Below, piece after piece: positions 55,692-64,000 of a DNA stretch of 64,000 nucleotides (its first letter is position 1; each line of letters begins with the position of its first letter). A program made the translations under genes and the position numbers. The notes beneath the pieces were generated by a model. The model did not search any database and had not been told where the DNA came from. It saw nothing but the letters and a program-made list of their open reading frames with translations. The DNA is from Niveispirillum lacus (lineage in GTDB: Bacteria > Pseudomonadota > Alphaproteobacteria > Azospirillales > Azospirillaceae). Where the stretch lies: contig NZ_NOXU01000018.1 of the NCBI RefSeq assembly GCF_002251795.1, positions 26,231 through 90,230 of the forward strand. Direction: 5' to 3'.

Positions 55692-56092
55692 CGCGACGCC
55701 CTCACCGCGCGCAGCACCGCCTTGACGGTGGCGCTGTCCATGCCGGCCGGCACGCGCACCACCGCATCGCCGATCTGCACTTCGATGGCCGGGAGTTCCT
55801 TCGCTGCGGCTGGCGGCGGCGTGGTGTCCAGCACCACCGGCGCAAACACCAACCCCTCTTCCTGGAAGCGGTTGGCGGCACGCGCTTCCCGGCGCCAGCC
55901 GAACACCTGCTGGGGCCGCAATCCGTGACGCCGGGCCACTTCGGAGACCACGGCCCCGGGCACCGCCGCCTCCGCCAGGATCCGTTCCTTCGCCTCCGGC
56001 GACCAGGTCCGGCGGCCCACATCGCCGGTGATCACCTCCATCCGGCGCACCCGCACGGCCTCAGAGGCAAGCGTAAGGTCGAGCGTAGACAC
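55688..56092 (-). CDS. tnpA: IS66 accessory protein TnpA (HTH)
   Basis: A 134-residue protein with an HTH (RRTWSPEAKERILAEAAVPG, then VARRHGLRPQQVFGWRREAR) and a C-terminal IEVQIGDAVVRVPAGMDSAT segment. First gene of the element, close to its right end. Confidence 0.93.
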   Translation of the reverse strand: MSTLDLTLASEAVRVRRMEVITGDVGRRTWSPEAKERILAEAAVPGAVVSEVARRHGLRPQQVFGWRREARAANRFQEEGLVFAPVVLDTTPPPAAAKELPAIEVQIGDAVVRVPAGMDSATVKAVLRAVRASR

Positions 56093-56173
56093 AAACCGTT
56101 CTCCCGATCATGCGATCCGGGAGATTCGCTCCGCCTTGATCCCGCCGAAAGGTGGGACCAGAACACCGCTTAC

Positions 56174-56181
56174 AATCCACA
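56174..56181. repeat. Right target-site duplication of IS66 element
   Basis: AATCCACA, identical to 53672-53679. Confidence 0.9.
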
Positions 56182-56196
56182 CGCTCAAGCCAACGG

Positions 56197-56307
56197 ATGA
56201 AGCAACAACCCATCAACAAGTACGTGTCCCACGCAGCGGATTCGTTCTTTGGCCTGAAATCCGACGGAGAGCTTGTCACCGCTGATGCGCGTGCTGAAAA
56301 TGTTTAA
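56197..56307 (+). CDS. Possible small ORF, 36 residues
   Basis: A short frame starting MKQQPINKYVSHAADSFFGL, between two IS66 elements and followed 60 bases later by a strong terminator. There is no clear ribosome site, and the composition is less GC-rich than average. It may be a small protein gene or the end of a larger gene disrupted by the insertions. Confidence 0.3.
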   Translation: MKQQPINKYVSHAADSFFGLKSDGELVTADARAENV

Positions 56308-56366
56308 TTAAATCATAGTAGTAAGCTTGTTGTAATGTCGGTCGATGCGAGCCCCCGCATCCATAC

Positions 56367-56403
56367 AAAACCCCAGCAAGATCAACATCCTGCTGGGGTT
56401 TTT
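56367..56403 (+). terminator. Rho-independent terminator
   Basis: AAAACCCCAGCA (56367-56378) pairs with TGCTGGGGTTTT (56391-56402), giving a stem with a 12-base loop and a run of five T at its end. It lies between the two IS66 copies and would stop transcription on the plus strand; the A-run on the other side may allow it to act in both directions. Confidence 0.85.
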
Positions 56404-56568
56404 GCTGCCGGCAAATAGCGCCCCAAAACCAGCCCAACGCCATTTACCTATCCCCTCAGCCCAGCCCACGCCGTACGCCTACGGTGAAGGCCGCCTTGTA
56501 GGGTTTGGCGCATGTGCTGATGTTTGTGTGGCGCGTCATCGCGCGGACGCAAACGAGTAGCAAACGTC

Positions 56569-57009
56569 ATGTCTTATCAGCGTGTGGAGTTTCTGACGGG
56601 GACGGAGCGTCGCCGGTTCTATAGCCGGGACGAGAAGGTCCGGCTTGTGGAAGAGGCTTTCCGTCCGGGCGTTATGGTTGCGGCGGCGGCACGGCGGCTG
56701 GGTGTGCATGAAAGCCTGCTGTACCGTTGGCGGCGGGAGCTTTCGGTTCCGGTGGAGGCGGGGGGAGAGGATACAACAGGCTTTCTGCCCGTGACTGTGG
56801 CGCTGGATGATGGCCCGGCACCGTCAGTTCTGGCACCGCCCATTTGCACCGAGCCGGCGGTTGCTGGGGATCCGCCGGTACCGGCGGTGCCCGCGGTACT
56901 GGAGGTCACGCTGCCTGGCGGGACGTTCGTGCGGATGCAGGGCGATGTTGATCCGGCATTGGCGGTCAGCGTGCTGAAGGCCTTGGCGGTTCCTGGGCGG
57001 TGCTCATGA
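56569..57009 (+). CDS. tnpA: IS66 accessory protein TnpA (HTH)
   Basis: A 146-residue protein starting MSYQRVEFLTGTERRRFYSR with an HTH (VAAAARRLGVHESLLYRWRR) and C-terminal LEVTLPGGTFVRMQGDVDPA. The ATG at 56569 was chosen because it aligns with the TnpA start of the copy at 11963; upstream frame is open but has no good start. Confidence 0.93.
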   Translation: MSYQRVEFLTGTERRRFYSRDEKVRLVEEAFRPGVMVAAAARRLGVHESLLYRWRRELSVPVEAGGEDTTGFLPVTVALDDGPAPSVLAPPICTEPAVAGDPPVPAVPAVLEVTLPGGTFVRMQGDVDPALAVSVLKALAVPGRCS

Positions 57010-57362
57010 TCCCGGTTGCGTTGGATGTGCGGGTGTGGCTGGCGGGCGGGGTCACCGACATGCGCTGTGGGATGAATTCGCTGGCGCTGAAGGTGCAACA
57101 GGGGCTGGGCCGGGACCCGCACGCCGGTGATCTTTACGTATTCCGGGGCCGCAGCGGCGCGCTGTTGAAATGCCTGTGGCATGACGGGGTGGGCATGTCT
57201 TTGAATGTCAAGCGGCTGGAACGGGGGCGGTTCATCTGGCCGGCTCCCAGTGGCGGCTGTGTTGCGATATCCGGTCCGCAATTCGCGTATTTGTTGCACG
57301 GGATAGACTGGCGAAATCCCCAACATACGGCGCGGCCCGGGAAATGCGTGGGCTCCACTTGA
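57006..57362 (+). CDS. tnpB: IS66 accessory protein TnpB
   Basis: A 118-residue Orf2 protein: MIPVALDVRVWLAGGVTDMR, then DLYVFRGRSGALLKCLWHDG and RFIWPAPSGGCV. The ATG at 57006 overlaps the tnpA stop (ATGA). Confidence 0.94.
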   Translation: MIPVALDVRVWLAGGVTDMRCGMNSLALKVQQGLGRDPHAGDLYVFRGRSGALLKCLWHDGVGMSLNVKRLERGRFIWPAPSGGCVAISGPQFAYLLHGIDWRNPQHTARPGKCVGST

Positions 57363-57405
57363 AAAAGTCGAGGATTTCTGCGGGCTTCCTGGTATAATTG
57401 GCCCT

Positions 57406-59049
57406 ATGGATGCCCCGCCCGATGACCTCATTGCTCTGCGTGCAGCGCTGGCCCAAGCACAGGCCAAGGCCCTGGCTGCGGAGCAACTGGCCGCTGCCGC
57501 GCAGGCGAAGCTGGCGGCCGTGGAGACGGATACCCAGGCCCAGATCGCCGCCCTGAAACTGTTGATCGAGAAGCTCCAGCGGGAACTCTATGGTCAACGG
57601 TCGGAACGCAAGGCGCGGCTGCTCGACCAGTTGGAGCTGGAACTGGAGGAGCTGGAGGCCAGCGCCAGTGAGGATGAGCTGGCCGCTGAACAGGCGGCGG
57701 CCCAGACCACCAGCGTGACGGCCTTTGCCCGCAAACGCCCCTCGCGCCAGCCGTTCCCGGACCATCTGCCGCGCGAACGCGTGGTGATCCCGGCCCCCAC
57801 CACTTGCCCCTGCTGTGGATCCTCCCGCCTGTCCAGGCTGGGGGAGACGGTGACCGAGAGCGCCGAGCGCGTTCCCGCGTCCCACAAGATCATCCAGACC
57901 GTGCGGGAAAAGGTGAGCTGCCGTGATTGCGAGCGGATCAGCCAGGCCCCGGCCCCATTTCATGTCACGCCCCGGGGATGGGCGGGGCCGAACCTGCTGG
58001 CCAGCATTCTGGTCGACAAGTTCGCCCACCACCTGCCGCTGAACCGGCAATGCGAACGCTTTGCCCGTGAGAGGCTGCACGTCAGCCTGTCGACGGCGGC
58101 CGATCAGGTGGGCCACGCCTGTGCCACCTTGAAGCCGCTGCATACGCTGCTGGAACGCCACGTTCTGACGGCCGACCGCCTGCATGGCGACGACACCACG
58201 GTGCCGGTACTGGCCAAGGGCAAGACCGATATTGCCCGGCTGTGGGTTTATCTCCGCGATGACCGGCCCTTTGCCGGCCCGGCCCCGCCGGCGGCCTTGT
58301 TCTACTATTCCAGAGATCGCAGCGGCATCCATCCCGAACAGCACCTGGCCGGCTACACCGGCTTGCTCCAGGCCGATGCCTATGCGGGCTATGATCGACT
58401 GTACGATCCCGCCCGCAAACCGGCACCGGTGACGGATGCCCTGTGCTGGGCCCATGCAAGACGCAAGTTCTTTGAACTGGCCGACATCGCCACCAAGGCC
58501 CGCCGCGGTGCCAAGGCACCGGAAATCTCGCCCGTCGCCCTGGAGGCCGTGAAGCGCATCGACGGGCTGTTCGACCTGGAGCGCACGATCAACGGCCTGC
58601 CGACCCACGAACGCCTGGCGGTCCGGCAGGACAAGGCCGAGCCGCTGGTCGATGAACTGGAAAGCTGGATGCGCCAGCAGCGCGCCGCAATGTCCCGGCA
58701 TGCCACCGTGGCCAAGGCGCTGGACTATATGCTGACCCGCTGGGAACGGTTCGCCCGGTTCCTGACGGATGGCCGTCTCTGCCTGACCAACAATGCCGCC
58801 GAAAGAGCGTTGCGCGGTGTAGCTTTGGGGCGCCGCGCATGGATGTTCGCCGGCAGCGACCGCGGCGGCCAACGCGCCGCGTTCATGTACAGCTTGATGG
58901 TCTCCGCCAAGCTCAACGACATCGACCCCCAAGCCTGGCTGGCCGATGTCCTGGCCCGCATCAACGATCTGCCCCAAACCCGCCTCCACGAGCTGCTCCC
59001 TTGGGAATGGAAACAGCGGCGGGAAGCCCAGAAGGCAACCGCTGCATGA
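57406..59049 (+). CDS. tnpC: IS66 transposase TnpC
   Basis: A 547-residue complete TnpC: N-terminal coiled coil (AQIAALKLLIEKLQRELYGQ), zinc segment TCPCCGSSRLSRLGETVTES, and core with DRLHGDDTTVPVLAKGKTDI, LQADAYAGYDRLYDPARKPA and LTNNAAERALRGVALGRRAW. It is the intact reference for the decayed copy at 6240-6989. Confidence 0.95.
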   Translation: MDAPPDDLIALRAALAQAQAKALAAEQLAAAAQAKLAAVETDTQAQIAALKLLIEKLQRELYGQRSERKARLLDQLELELEELEASASEDELAAEQAAAQTTSVTAFARKRPSRQPFPDHLPRERVVIPAPTTCPCCGSSRLSRLGETVTESAERVPASHKIIQTVREKVSCRDCERISQAPAPFHVTPRGWAGPNLLASILVDKFAHHLPLNRQCERFARERLHVSLSTAADQVGHACATLKPLHTLLERHVLTADRLHGDDTTVPVLAKGKTDIARLWVYLRDDRPFAGPAPPAALFYYSRDRSGIHPEQHLAGYTGLLQADAYAGYDRLYDPARKPAPVTDALCWAHARRKFFELADIATKARRGAKAPEISPVALEAVKRIDGLFDLERTINGLPTHERLAVRQDKAEPLVDELESWMRQQRAAMSRHATVAKALDYMLTRWERFARFLTDGRLCLTNNAAERALRGVALGRRAWMFAGSDRGGQRAAFMYSLMVSAKLNDIDPQAWLADVLARINDLPQTRLHELLPWEWKQRREAQKATAA

Positions 59050-59160
59050 GATCAACTATGCATAGCCATCGCCGAAGCACCCGCGGCACCCACCGGATGC
59101 GTACCACCAACTTGATGGAAGATTTGCATGAACGGTCTCCTCTCTCAATGAGAAATGCGT

Positions 59161-59184
59161 ACCCCACGATGTTCCTCGTGGGGT
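59161..59184. repeat. Perfect 9-bp stem-loop beside IS3 remnant
   Basis: ACCCCACGA (59161-59169) and TCGTGGGGT (59176-59184) with a 6-base loop TGTTCC. It lies just beyond the truncated OrfA and may be a piece of the lost element or a small hairpin made at the rearrangement junction. Confidence 0.5.
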
Positions 59185-59201
59185 GAGGCCATCCACATCA
59201 T

Positions 59202-59493
59202 CAAAATACGCCGACGCCTTGCGCAGAATCTCGTTCGCCTGGCGCAGTTCACGGTTCTCCCGCTCCAGCGCCTTCATCCGCTCGGCCATCTCCATCGGGA
59301 TGCCGGCACGCTGGCCGCTGTCCACCTCGGTCTTCTTGACCCAATCGTTCAGGGTCGGCGCGGGACAGCCGATCTTGGCCGCGATCGACAGGATCGCCTG
59401 CTAACGCGAGCCATGCTGGCCCTCATTGTCCAAAACCAGCCGTACCGCGCGTTCGCGCACTTCATGGGGAAACTTGTTCGTCGTCTTGCTCAT
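59202..59493 (-). pseudogene. IS3-family OrfA remnant with in-frame stop
   Basis: The minus strand reads MSKTTNKFPHEVRERAVRLV then LDNEGQHGSR, a TAG where Trp is expected, [20 protein letters not shown] and [20 protein letters not shown]. It then leaves the family after SAYF at about 59202. The orfB part is missing, cut off toward the IS66 right end. It belongs to a different IS3 subgroup from the element at 12061. Confidence 0.8.
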
Positions 59494-59708
59494 GATGCTC
59501 CATCCTACTCAAGAGTTGGAGCCTCCGGCAAACCCGGCGCTCTTCACCTTGATCAGGACCTGATACGCCAAGGAAACGCGGCCTAAGCCAAATTTCTCAG
59601 CAGAGGAAGTGGTCGGGACTGGGGATCAGCTTTATCCAGTCACTCCGACCCGTCCACGCCACTGTGGGCACTCAAGTTCCCAGTGTAAAACAGGCGAATG
59701 ATCTCAGT
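59494..59708. other. Intergenic region downstream of RND pump gene
   Basis: About 215 bases between the IS3 remnant start and the end of the RND pump gene. No gene or clear terminator is seen; part may be the left end of the lost IS3 element. Confidence 0.35.
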
Positions 59709-62700
59709 TTACCGTGGTTTCTGAACATGCTCCGGTTCAAAGGGCGCTGTGTCAGCTTTCTCAAACTGCAACAGCAGGGAGATCAGGCTGGGTAGCAGGG
59801 TCAGGGTCAGGAAGGTCGCGGCTGTCAGACCGCCAATGATCGCATAGGCCATCGGACCCCAGAAAACCTGATGGGCGATGGGTATCATGCCAAGGATGGC
59901 GGCACAGGCCGTGAGCACGATGGGGCGTGCCCGATGCAGGGCGGCAGTGGCGATGGCGTCGCGTGCGGGCATGCCGCGGGCGACATTGCCATCCACCTCT
60001 TCGATCAGGATCACGGCATTGCGGATGATCATGCCGGCCAGGGCGATGACCCCCAACTGAGCCACGAAGCCCATCGGCGTGCCGGTTGGCAGCATGGCCG
60101 CGACAATCCCAATCAGGCCGAACGGTGCCATGGCCAGCGCCAGCCACAGGCGGGAGAAGCTGCGCAACTGCACCATCAGCAGCGCCATCATGACCATCAG
60201 CATGGCCGGCAAAGTGGCGATGATGGATGCGTTGCCCTTCTCCGACTCTTCAATCGTGCCGCCTTCGGCGATGGCATAGCCTTCCGGCAGGTTGGCCGCC
60301 AGTGCCTGTACCGCGGGTGCCAGTTGGGCGGAGACGGTGGCGGCCTGGATGCCCGGCGCGATATCGGTCTGTACCGTGATGATGGGCGTACGCTGCCGCC
60401 GCCAGATGACCGGCTGTTCCACACCAAAGCGCACCTGCGCAATCTGCCGCAACGGCACCTGCTGCCCGCCTTGTGTGGTGATTTGCAGGTTGGCAATCGT
60501 GGCCAGATCGTTGCGTTCGGCCGCTTCGGCGCGGGCGATCACCTGGATCAGGCGGTTACCATCACGCACAGCCGTGATCCCCGTACCGGAGAAGATGGCT
60601 GACAGCGTGCTTGCCACATCCTGCGATGACAGGCCGACGGCACGGGCCTGGGTCTGGTCGACCAGAACCTCTACCCGCTTCTGGGGTTCGCCGGCGGTCA
60701 GGTTGATGTCCCGCGTATGGGGGTTGGCGGCCAGCACATTGGCAAGTTGCTGGGCGTAGTCCTGTACCTTGGCGATATCCGGCCCCGTAACGCGGTATTT
60801 CAACGGCCAGCCGACCGGCGGGCCTAGTTCCAGCGGCGTCGCCCGGGAAACAAGGTCAGTGAAATCCTTGGCAAAGGCCGCTTCCAACCGGGCACGCACC
60901 CGGTCGCGTTCTTCCAGCCCCTTGGTCACGACAACGGTCTGGGTGATGTTGTCATTGGTCAGCAGTACATCCATCGGCAGATAGAAGCGGATGGCCCCCG
61001 ACCCGACATAGGTGGAGAAACGCTCCACCTCGCTGTCATTCTTCAACAGGGCTTCCAGCCTTTCCGCCTGGCGCTGCGTAGCCTCCAACGAGGCATTCTG
61101 CGGCAGCGTCAGACTGACCAGCAGTTCCGGGCGGTCGGACGGGGGAAAGAACTGCTGTTCCAGCTTGCCAGCCCCCAGAAGCGACAAGGCGAACACGCCC
61201 ACGGCAAAGGCAATCGTCTTGCCCCGATGGTTTAGCGACCAGTCCAGGACCCTGGTGTAGGCGCGCATGATGCGGCCTGCGCTGCCATGGCTGTGGGCCA
61301 TGGTACGCGGGAGAACCCAGGTGCCGATCAGGGGCGAGAACAGGACAGCCACGATCCAGCTTGCCAGAAGCGAGATCAGCACGACCATGAACAGCGAGAA
61401 GCAATATTCACCAGCACTGGAGGCGGCAAAGCCCACGGGAATGAAGCCGGCAATCATGACCAGCGTGCCGGTCAGCATCGGGAAGGCCGTGCTGTCATAT
61501 GCAAAGGTGGCAGCCCGCGGCAGGTCCCATCCTTCCTCCAGCTTTGAAACCATGGCCTCCACGGTGATCATCGCATCATCGACCAGAAGCCCCAGGGCGA
61601 TGATCAGAGCGCCCAGCGAGATACGCTGCAGGCCGATGCCGGTCAGTTCCATGCCGATAAACGTCATGGCCAGGACGAACGGAATGGACAAGGTGACCAC
61701 CAGACCGGCTCGCGTGCCCAGCGACAGGAACGATACGGCCAGCACGATGGCGATGGCCTCCACTAGAACCTTCACAAACCCATTGACCGCCTGCTTGACC
61801 ACCACGGCCTGATCGGCAACCACTGTCACCTCAATGCCGTGGGGAAGTGTCTGGGCAATCTCTGTCATGCGCCCCTTGATGGTCTGGCCAAAGGCCAAAA
61901 GGTTACCGGTGGGCGCCATGGAGATGGCTAGACCCAGGGCCGGCTCTCCATTCACCCGGAACAGGGGAGCGGGCGGGTCGGCGGGAATGCGGGTGATGGT
62001 GGTGATATCGGCCAGTCGCACAAAGCGGTCATTGGCCCGCAATGTCACCTGTCGCAGGCTTTCCTCTGATGCGAAGGCACCGCTGACGCGCAGGGCAACC
62101 TTCTCGTCGGGCAGGCGGACGGTGCCCGCCGGTTCGACGGCATTCTGGGCGGCAAGCGCCTGCATCACGCTTTGTTCGTTCAGCCCCATGGCGGCCAGCC
62201 GCCGGGGTGAAAATTCCACAATGATCTGTTCTTCCTGCACCCCGATCAACTGCACCTTGCCGATATCCGGCGTGGACAGCAGGCGGGCGCGGACCGTATC
62301 GACGCGGTCGCGCAGTTCGCGCATGCTGAACCCATCGGCGGTAAAGCCGTAGATGATGCCGAACGTGTCCCCGAACTCATCGTTGAAGAAGGGACCCTGG
62401 ACACCCGATGGCAGGGTCGGGGTCACATCCGCCACCTTCTTGCGCACCTGATACCAGATGTCTTCGACCCTGGCCGGCGGTGTGTCATCGCGCAGATTGA
62501 TGAAAATCACGGCCTCGCCGGCACGACTGTAGCTGTCCAGCCGGTCCAGATGCGGCGTTTCCTCCAGCTTCTCCTCAAGCCGGTCGGTCAGAAGACTGGC
62601 CGTGTCCGTGGCCGACGCACCCGGCCAATAGGCCTGTACCACCATCGTCTTGATGGTAAAGGGCGGGTCTTCATTGCGGCCCAGGTTCAGGTAACTCCAG

Positions 62701-62813
62701 ATGCCGCCCAGCAGCGTGGCCAGCATCAGGAAGATCACCAGGGGCTGCTCCTTCAGCGCCCAGGCCGACAGGTTGAAGCCTTTCCGGGGTGGGATCTGAT
62801 CATGGCTGCTCAT
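59709..62813 (-). CDS. RND-family efflux pump inner-membrane transporter
   Basis: A 1034-residue protein with the AcrB-like layout: first helix near residues 24-45, a large periplasmic loop, a block of helices from ~330 (VEAIAIVLAVSFLSLGTRAG, then LIIALGLLVDDAMITVEAMV with the proton-relay Asp pair), a second loop, and a C-terminal helix block (VMMALLMVQLRSFSRLWLAL, GMIIRNAVILIEEVDG). It exports hydrophobic compounds, powered by protons. The substrate is unknown. Overlaps the adaptor gene (ATGA). No outer-membrane channel gene is in the window. Confidence 0.94.
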   Translation of the reverse strand: MSSHDQIPPRKGFNLSAWALKEQPLVIFLMLATLLGGIWSYLNLGRNEDPPFTIKTMVVQAYWPGASATDTASLLTDRLEEKLEETPHLDRLDSYSRAGEAVIFINLRDDTPPARVEDIWYQVRKKVADVTPTLPSGVQGPFFNDEFGDTFGIIYGFTADGFSMRELRDRVDTVRARLLSTPDIGKVQLIGVQEEQIIVEFSPRRLAAMGLNEQSVMQALAAQNAVEPAGTVRLPDEKVALRVSGAFASEESLRQVTLRANDRFVRLADITTITRIPADPPAPLFRVNGEPALGLAISMAPTGNLLAFGQTIKGRMTEIAQTLPHGIEVTVVADQAVVVKQAVNGFVKVLVEAIAIVLAVSFLSLGTRAGLVVTLSIPFVLAMTFIGMELTGIGLQRISLGALIIALGLLVDDAMITVEAMVSKLEEGWDLPRAATFAYDSTAFPMLTGTLVMIAGFIPVGFAASSAGEYCFSLFMVVLISLLASWIVAVLFSPLIGTWVLPRTMAHSHGSAGRIMRAYTRVLDWSLNHRGKTIAFAVGVFALSLLGAGKLEQQFFPPSDRPELLVSLTLPQNASLEATQRQAERLEALLKNDSEVERFSTYVGSGAIRFYLPMDVLLTNDNITQTVVVTKGLEERDRVRARLEAAFAKDFTDLVSRATPLELGPPVGWPLKYRVTGPDIAKVQDYAQQLANVLAANPHTRDINLTAGEPQKRVEVLVDQTQARAVGLSSQDVASTLSAIFSGTGITAVRDGNRLIQVIARAEAAERNDLATIANLQITTQGGQQVPLRQIAQVRFGVEQPVIWRRQRTPIITVQTDIAPGIQAATVSAQLAPAVQALAANLPEGYAIAEGGTIEESEKGNASIIATLPAMLMVMMALLMVQLRSFSRLWLALAMAPFGLIGIVAAMLPTGTPMGFVAQLGVIALAGMIIRNAVILIEEVDGNVARGMPARDAIATAALHRARPIVLTACAAILGMIPIAHQVFWGPMAYAIIGGLTAATFLTLTLLPSLISLLLQFEKADTAPFEPEHVQKPR

Positions 62814-63886
62814 TTGGCGGCCCCTTCCAGCAGAACCTTCTGCCCCGGCCGAAGCTTGGCAACACCGGCCGTCACCACGATATCACCCTTGTCCAGGCCA
62901 GCGGCGAGATAGGCGGTATCGGCGGTGTAGCGGGCCACGGTCACCGGTTTGCGCACCAGCAGGCCCGTTGCCGGATTGACAACATAAACGGCGGGCTTGT
63001 CGCCATCGTTGGTGATCGACGAGGCGGGCACTGCGATGATCAGACCGGTAGGCAGGACGACGCGCCCCGTTACCGTGGCCCCAAAGGCCATGTCGGCCGG
63101 CGCACCGGGCAGGCTGACGCGCACACGGAAGGTGCGTGTCACCGGGTCGGCGGTGGGGCTGATCTCCCGCACAGACCCAACCACGCTGATGGCGGGATTG
63201 GCCGACAGGGACACCTTGACCTGAAGATCATGCGGTGCCCCCTGCACCAGCGTTTCTGCCACATTGAACACGGCTTCGCGCTCATTGGTCGATGCCAGGG
63301 TTGCCACCATCTGACCGGCGGCGACCACCTGTCCGGCATTGGCGCCAATGCTGGTGATGATGCCGTCGCTTTCGGCGGTCAGCTTCGTGTAGGCCAGCTT
63401 GTTGCGGGCATTGGATAAGGTGGCAGACGCTGCCTCACGCCGGGACCGGGCGCTCTGCCAATTGGCCTCCGCCTCATCCACCCGGGCCTTGGCGACGATA
63501 TCCTTGGCGAACAGGGTCTGCTGCCGTTCCAACGCCACCTTGGCCAGGTCTTCGGCCGCGGCGGCACTGCGCATGTCGGCATCGGCGGCACGCAGTTCAT
63601 TCTGCACGTCCCGGTCATCCAGTGTGGCGATGGCCTGCCCGGCCTTCACCCGCGCGCCGACATCAACAAGGCGGCTGGCGATGCGCCCATCAATGCGAAA
63701 ACCGTGGGCGGTCTCATAGCGTGGCTGTATCTCACCGGTCTGAACCAGCTCCTCCCCGTCCGCGACAGGGGTCACGATGAGGGTGCGGACAGGCCGCGGC
63801 TTTTCAACAGGCGCCTCTTCTGGCGAACAACCGACAAGGGTTGTCAGAAGAAAGGCGCCAAGAATGGCGGTATGGCAGGCGCGCAT
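62810..63886 (-). CDS. RND efflux periplasmic adaptor, lipoprotein
   Basis: A 358-residue membrane-fusion protein with a lipoprotein signal (LLTTLVGC, lipidated C20). Beta-barrel/lipoyl half-domains flank a helical hairpin (AADADMRSAAAAEDLAKVAL). The lipoyl halves are visible in SRLVDVGARVKAGQAIATLD and SDGIITSIGANAGQVVAAGQ. It joins the RND transporter to a TolC-like channel. First gene of the pump operon. Confidence 0.93.
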   Translation of the reverse strand: MRACHTAILGAFLLTTLVGCSPEEAPVEKPRPVRTLIVTPVADGEELVQTGEIQPRYETAHGFRIDGRIASRLVDVGARVKAGQAIATLDDRDVQNELRAADADMRSAAAAEDLAKVALERQQTLFAKDIVAKARVDEAEANWQSARSRREAASATLSNARNKLAYTKLTAESDGIITSIGANAGQVVAAGQMVATLASTNEREAVFNVAETLVQGAPHDLQVKVSLSANPAISVVGSVREISPTADPVTRTFRVRVSLPGAPADMAFGATVTGRVVLPTGLIIAVPASSITNDGDKPAVYVVNPATGLLVRKPVTVARYTADTAYLAAGLDKGDIVVTAGVAKLRPGQKVLLEGAAK

Positions 63887-63887
63887 C

Positions 63888-64000
63888 TCAATTCTCCAAC
63901 GCGCTGGGAGTCAGGCCACGGATGGCGTTCTCAAGTGCTGCGGAAGCGAGGGTCCTGACTGTCCGTCGTCGAAACAACTGGGACATCGGGATGAATTTGT
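63888..64000 (-). CDS. C-terminal end of an unidentified gene, perhaps the pump regulator
   Basis: The minus-strand frame is open from the window edge to a TGA at 63888-63890, one base before the adaptor ATG. The 36 visible residues include KFIPMSQLFRRRTVRTLASA and ALENAIRGLTPSALEN. The close spacing implies an operon with the pump. A TetR-type regulator would be usual at this place, but the visible part is too short for assignment. Confidence 0.35.
   Translation of the reverse strand, partial: KFIPMSQLFRRRTVRTLASAALENAIRGLTPSALEN

Larger units (their letters stand above)
53680..56173 (-). mobile_element. Complete IS66-family insertion sequence with target duplication
   Basis: A 2494-base element with inverted ends GTAAGCGGTGTT on both sides, three intact genes on the minus strand and a perfect 8-bp target duplication (AATCCACA). 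It is not closely related to the other IS66 copies in this window. The intact genes and duplication suggest a recent and perhaps still active insertion. Confidence 0.96.
56473..59104 (+). mobile_element. Complete IS66-family insertion sequence
   Basis: A 2632-base element with inverted ends: GTACGCCTACGGTGAAGGCC from 56473 and, on the other strand from 59104, GTACGCATCCGGTGGGTGCC (17 of 22 terminal positions match). All three genes are intact on the plus strand. The flanking octamers (CCCACGCC and CACCAACT) differ, so there is no target duplication; the right side has probably been rearranged with an IS3-type element. It is the parent type of the remnant at 6163-7041. Confidence 0.92.

Overview
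The window is high-GC DNA from an alphaproteobacterium, most likely a Rhodospirillales/Azospirillaceae-type organism. This is inferred from gene content (dnaE2, proteobacterial paa genes, many TonB receptors, c-di-GMP proteins, RND efflux) and from protein style; there is no rRNA or other marker to fix it. Its core is a catabolic region for aromatic amines and phenylacetate, embedded in an unusually dense collection of insertion sequences.

Layout. 1-9450: the 3' end of dnaE2, an AT-rich island with a tyrosine-recombinase-like gene, a VapC toxin cut short beside an intact antitoxin, an NmrA-type reductase divergent from a LysR regulator, a small secreted protein, an IS66 remnant, and an unrecognised two-gene module (MBL-fold hydrolase plus membrane protein). 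9559-15256: a mobile-element pile-up of IS66, an IS3-family element split by an IS110-family element, and fragments of ISL3 and lpd. 15270-28603: phenylacetate catabolism, with a TetR regulator, paaY, an EthD-like gene, paaABCDEF, paaHIJ and paaGZ. 29050-29397: an IS110-type remnant. 29831-48266: a TetR regulator and a long gene run on the plus strand. This run holds a TonB receptor, two cytochromes c, the aromatic amine dehydrogenase set (aauB, mauE, mauD, aauA), an aldehyde dehydrogenase, paaK, a small LuxR-type HTH protein, two exported amidohydrolases, a second TonB receptor, an HDAC-family deacetylase, an HD protein and an exported MBL protein. 48973-53328: c-di-GMP and chemotaxis genes. 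53680-59493: two more IS66 elements and an IS3 scar. 59709-64000: an RND efflux pump and its adaptor.

How it works together (inference from families). An arylalkylamine such as 2-phenylethylamine would be oxidised in the periplasm by a TTQ aromatic amine dehydrogenase, with electrons passing to the neighbouring cytochromes c. The aldehyde is oxidised to phenylacetate, activated by PaaK, epoxidised by PaaABCDE, and degraded to acetyl-CoA and succinyl-CoA by PaaG, PaaZ, PaaJ, PaaF and PaaH. The amidohydrolases, HDAC-like enzyme and TonB receptors suggest that the real growth substrate may be an N-acylated or larger amine that is taken up and deacylated first. Palindromes at the paa promoters and beside the first TonB receptor gene suggest TetR-type repression at each.

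The most striking non-coding signal is in the IS110 element at 12935-14327. Its 5' non-coding region can be read by eye as a bridge RNA: a 5' hairpin, then two guide loops. Four short guide segments match the left and right sides of its own insertion site and its own two ends. No computation was run; folds and matches were read by hand.
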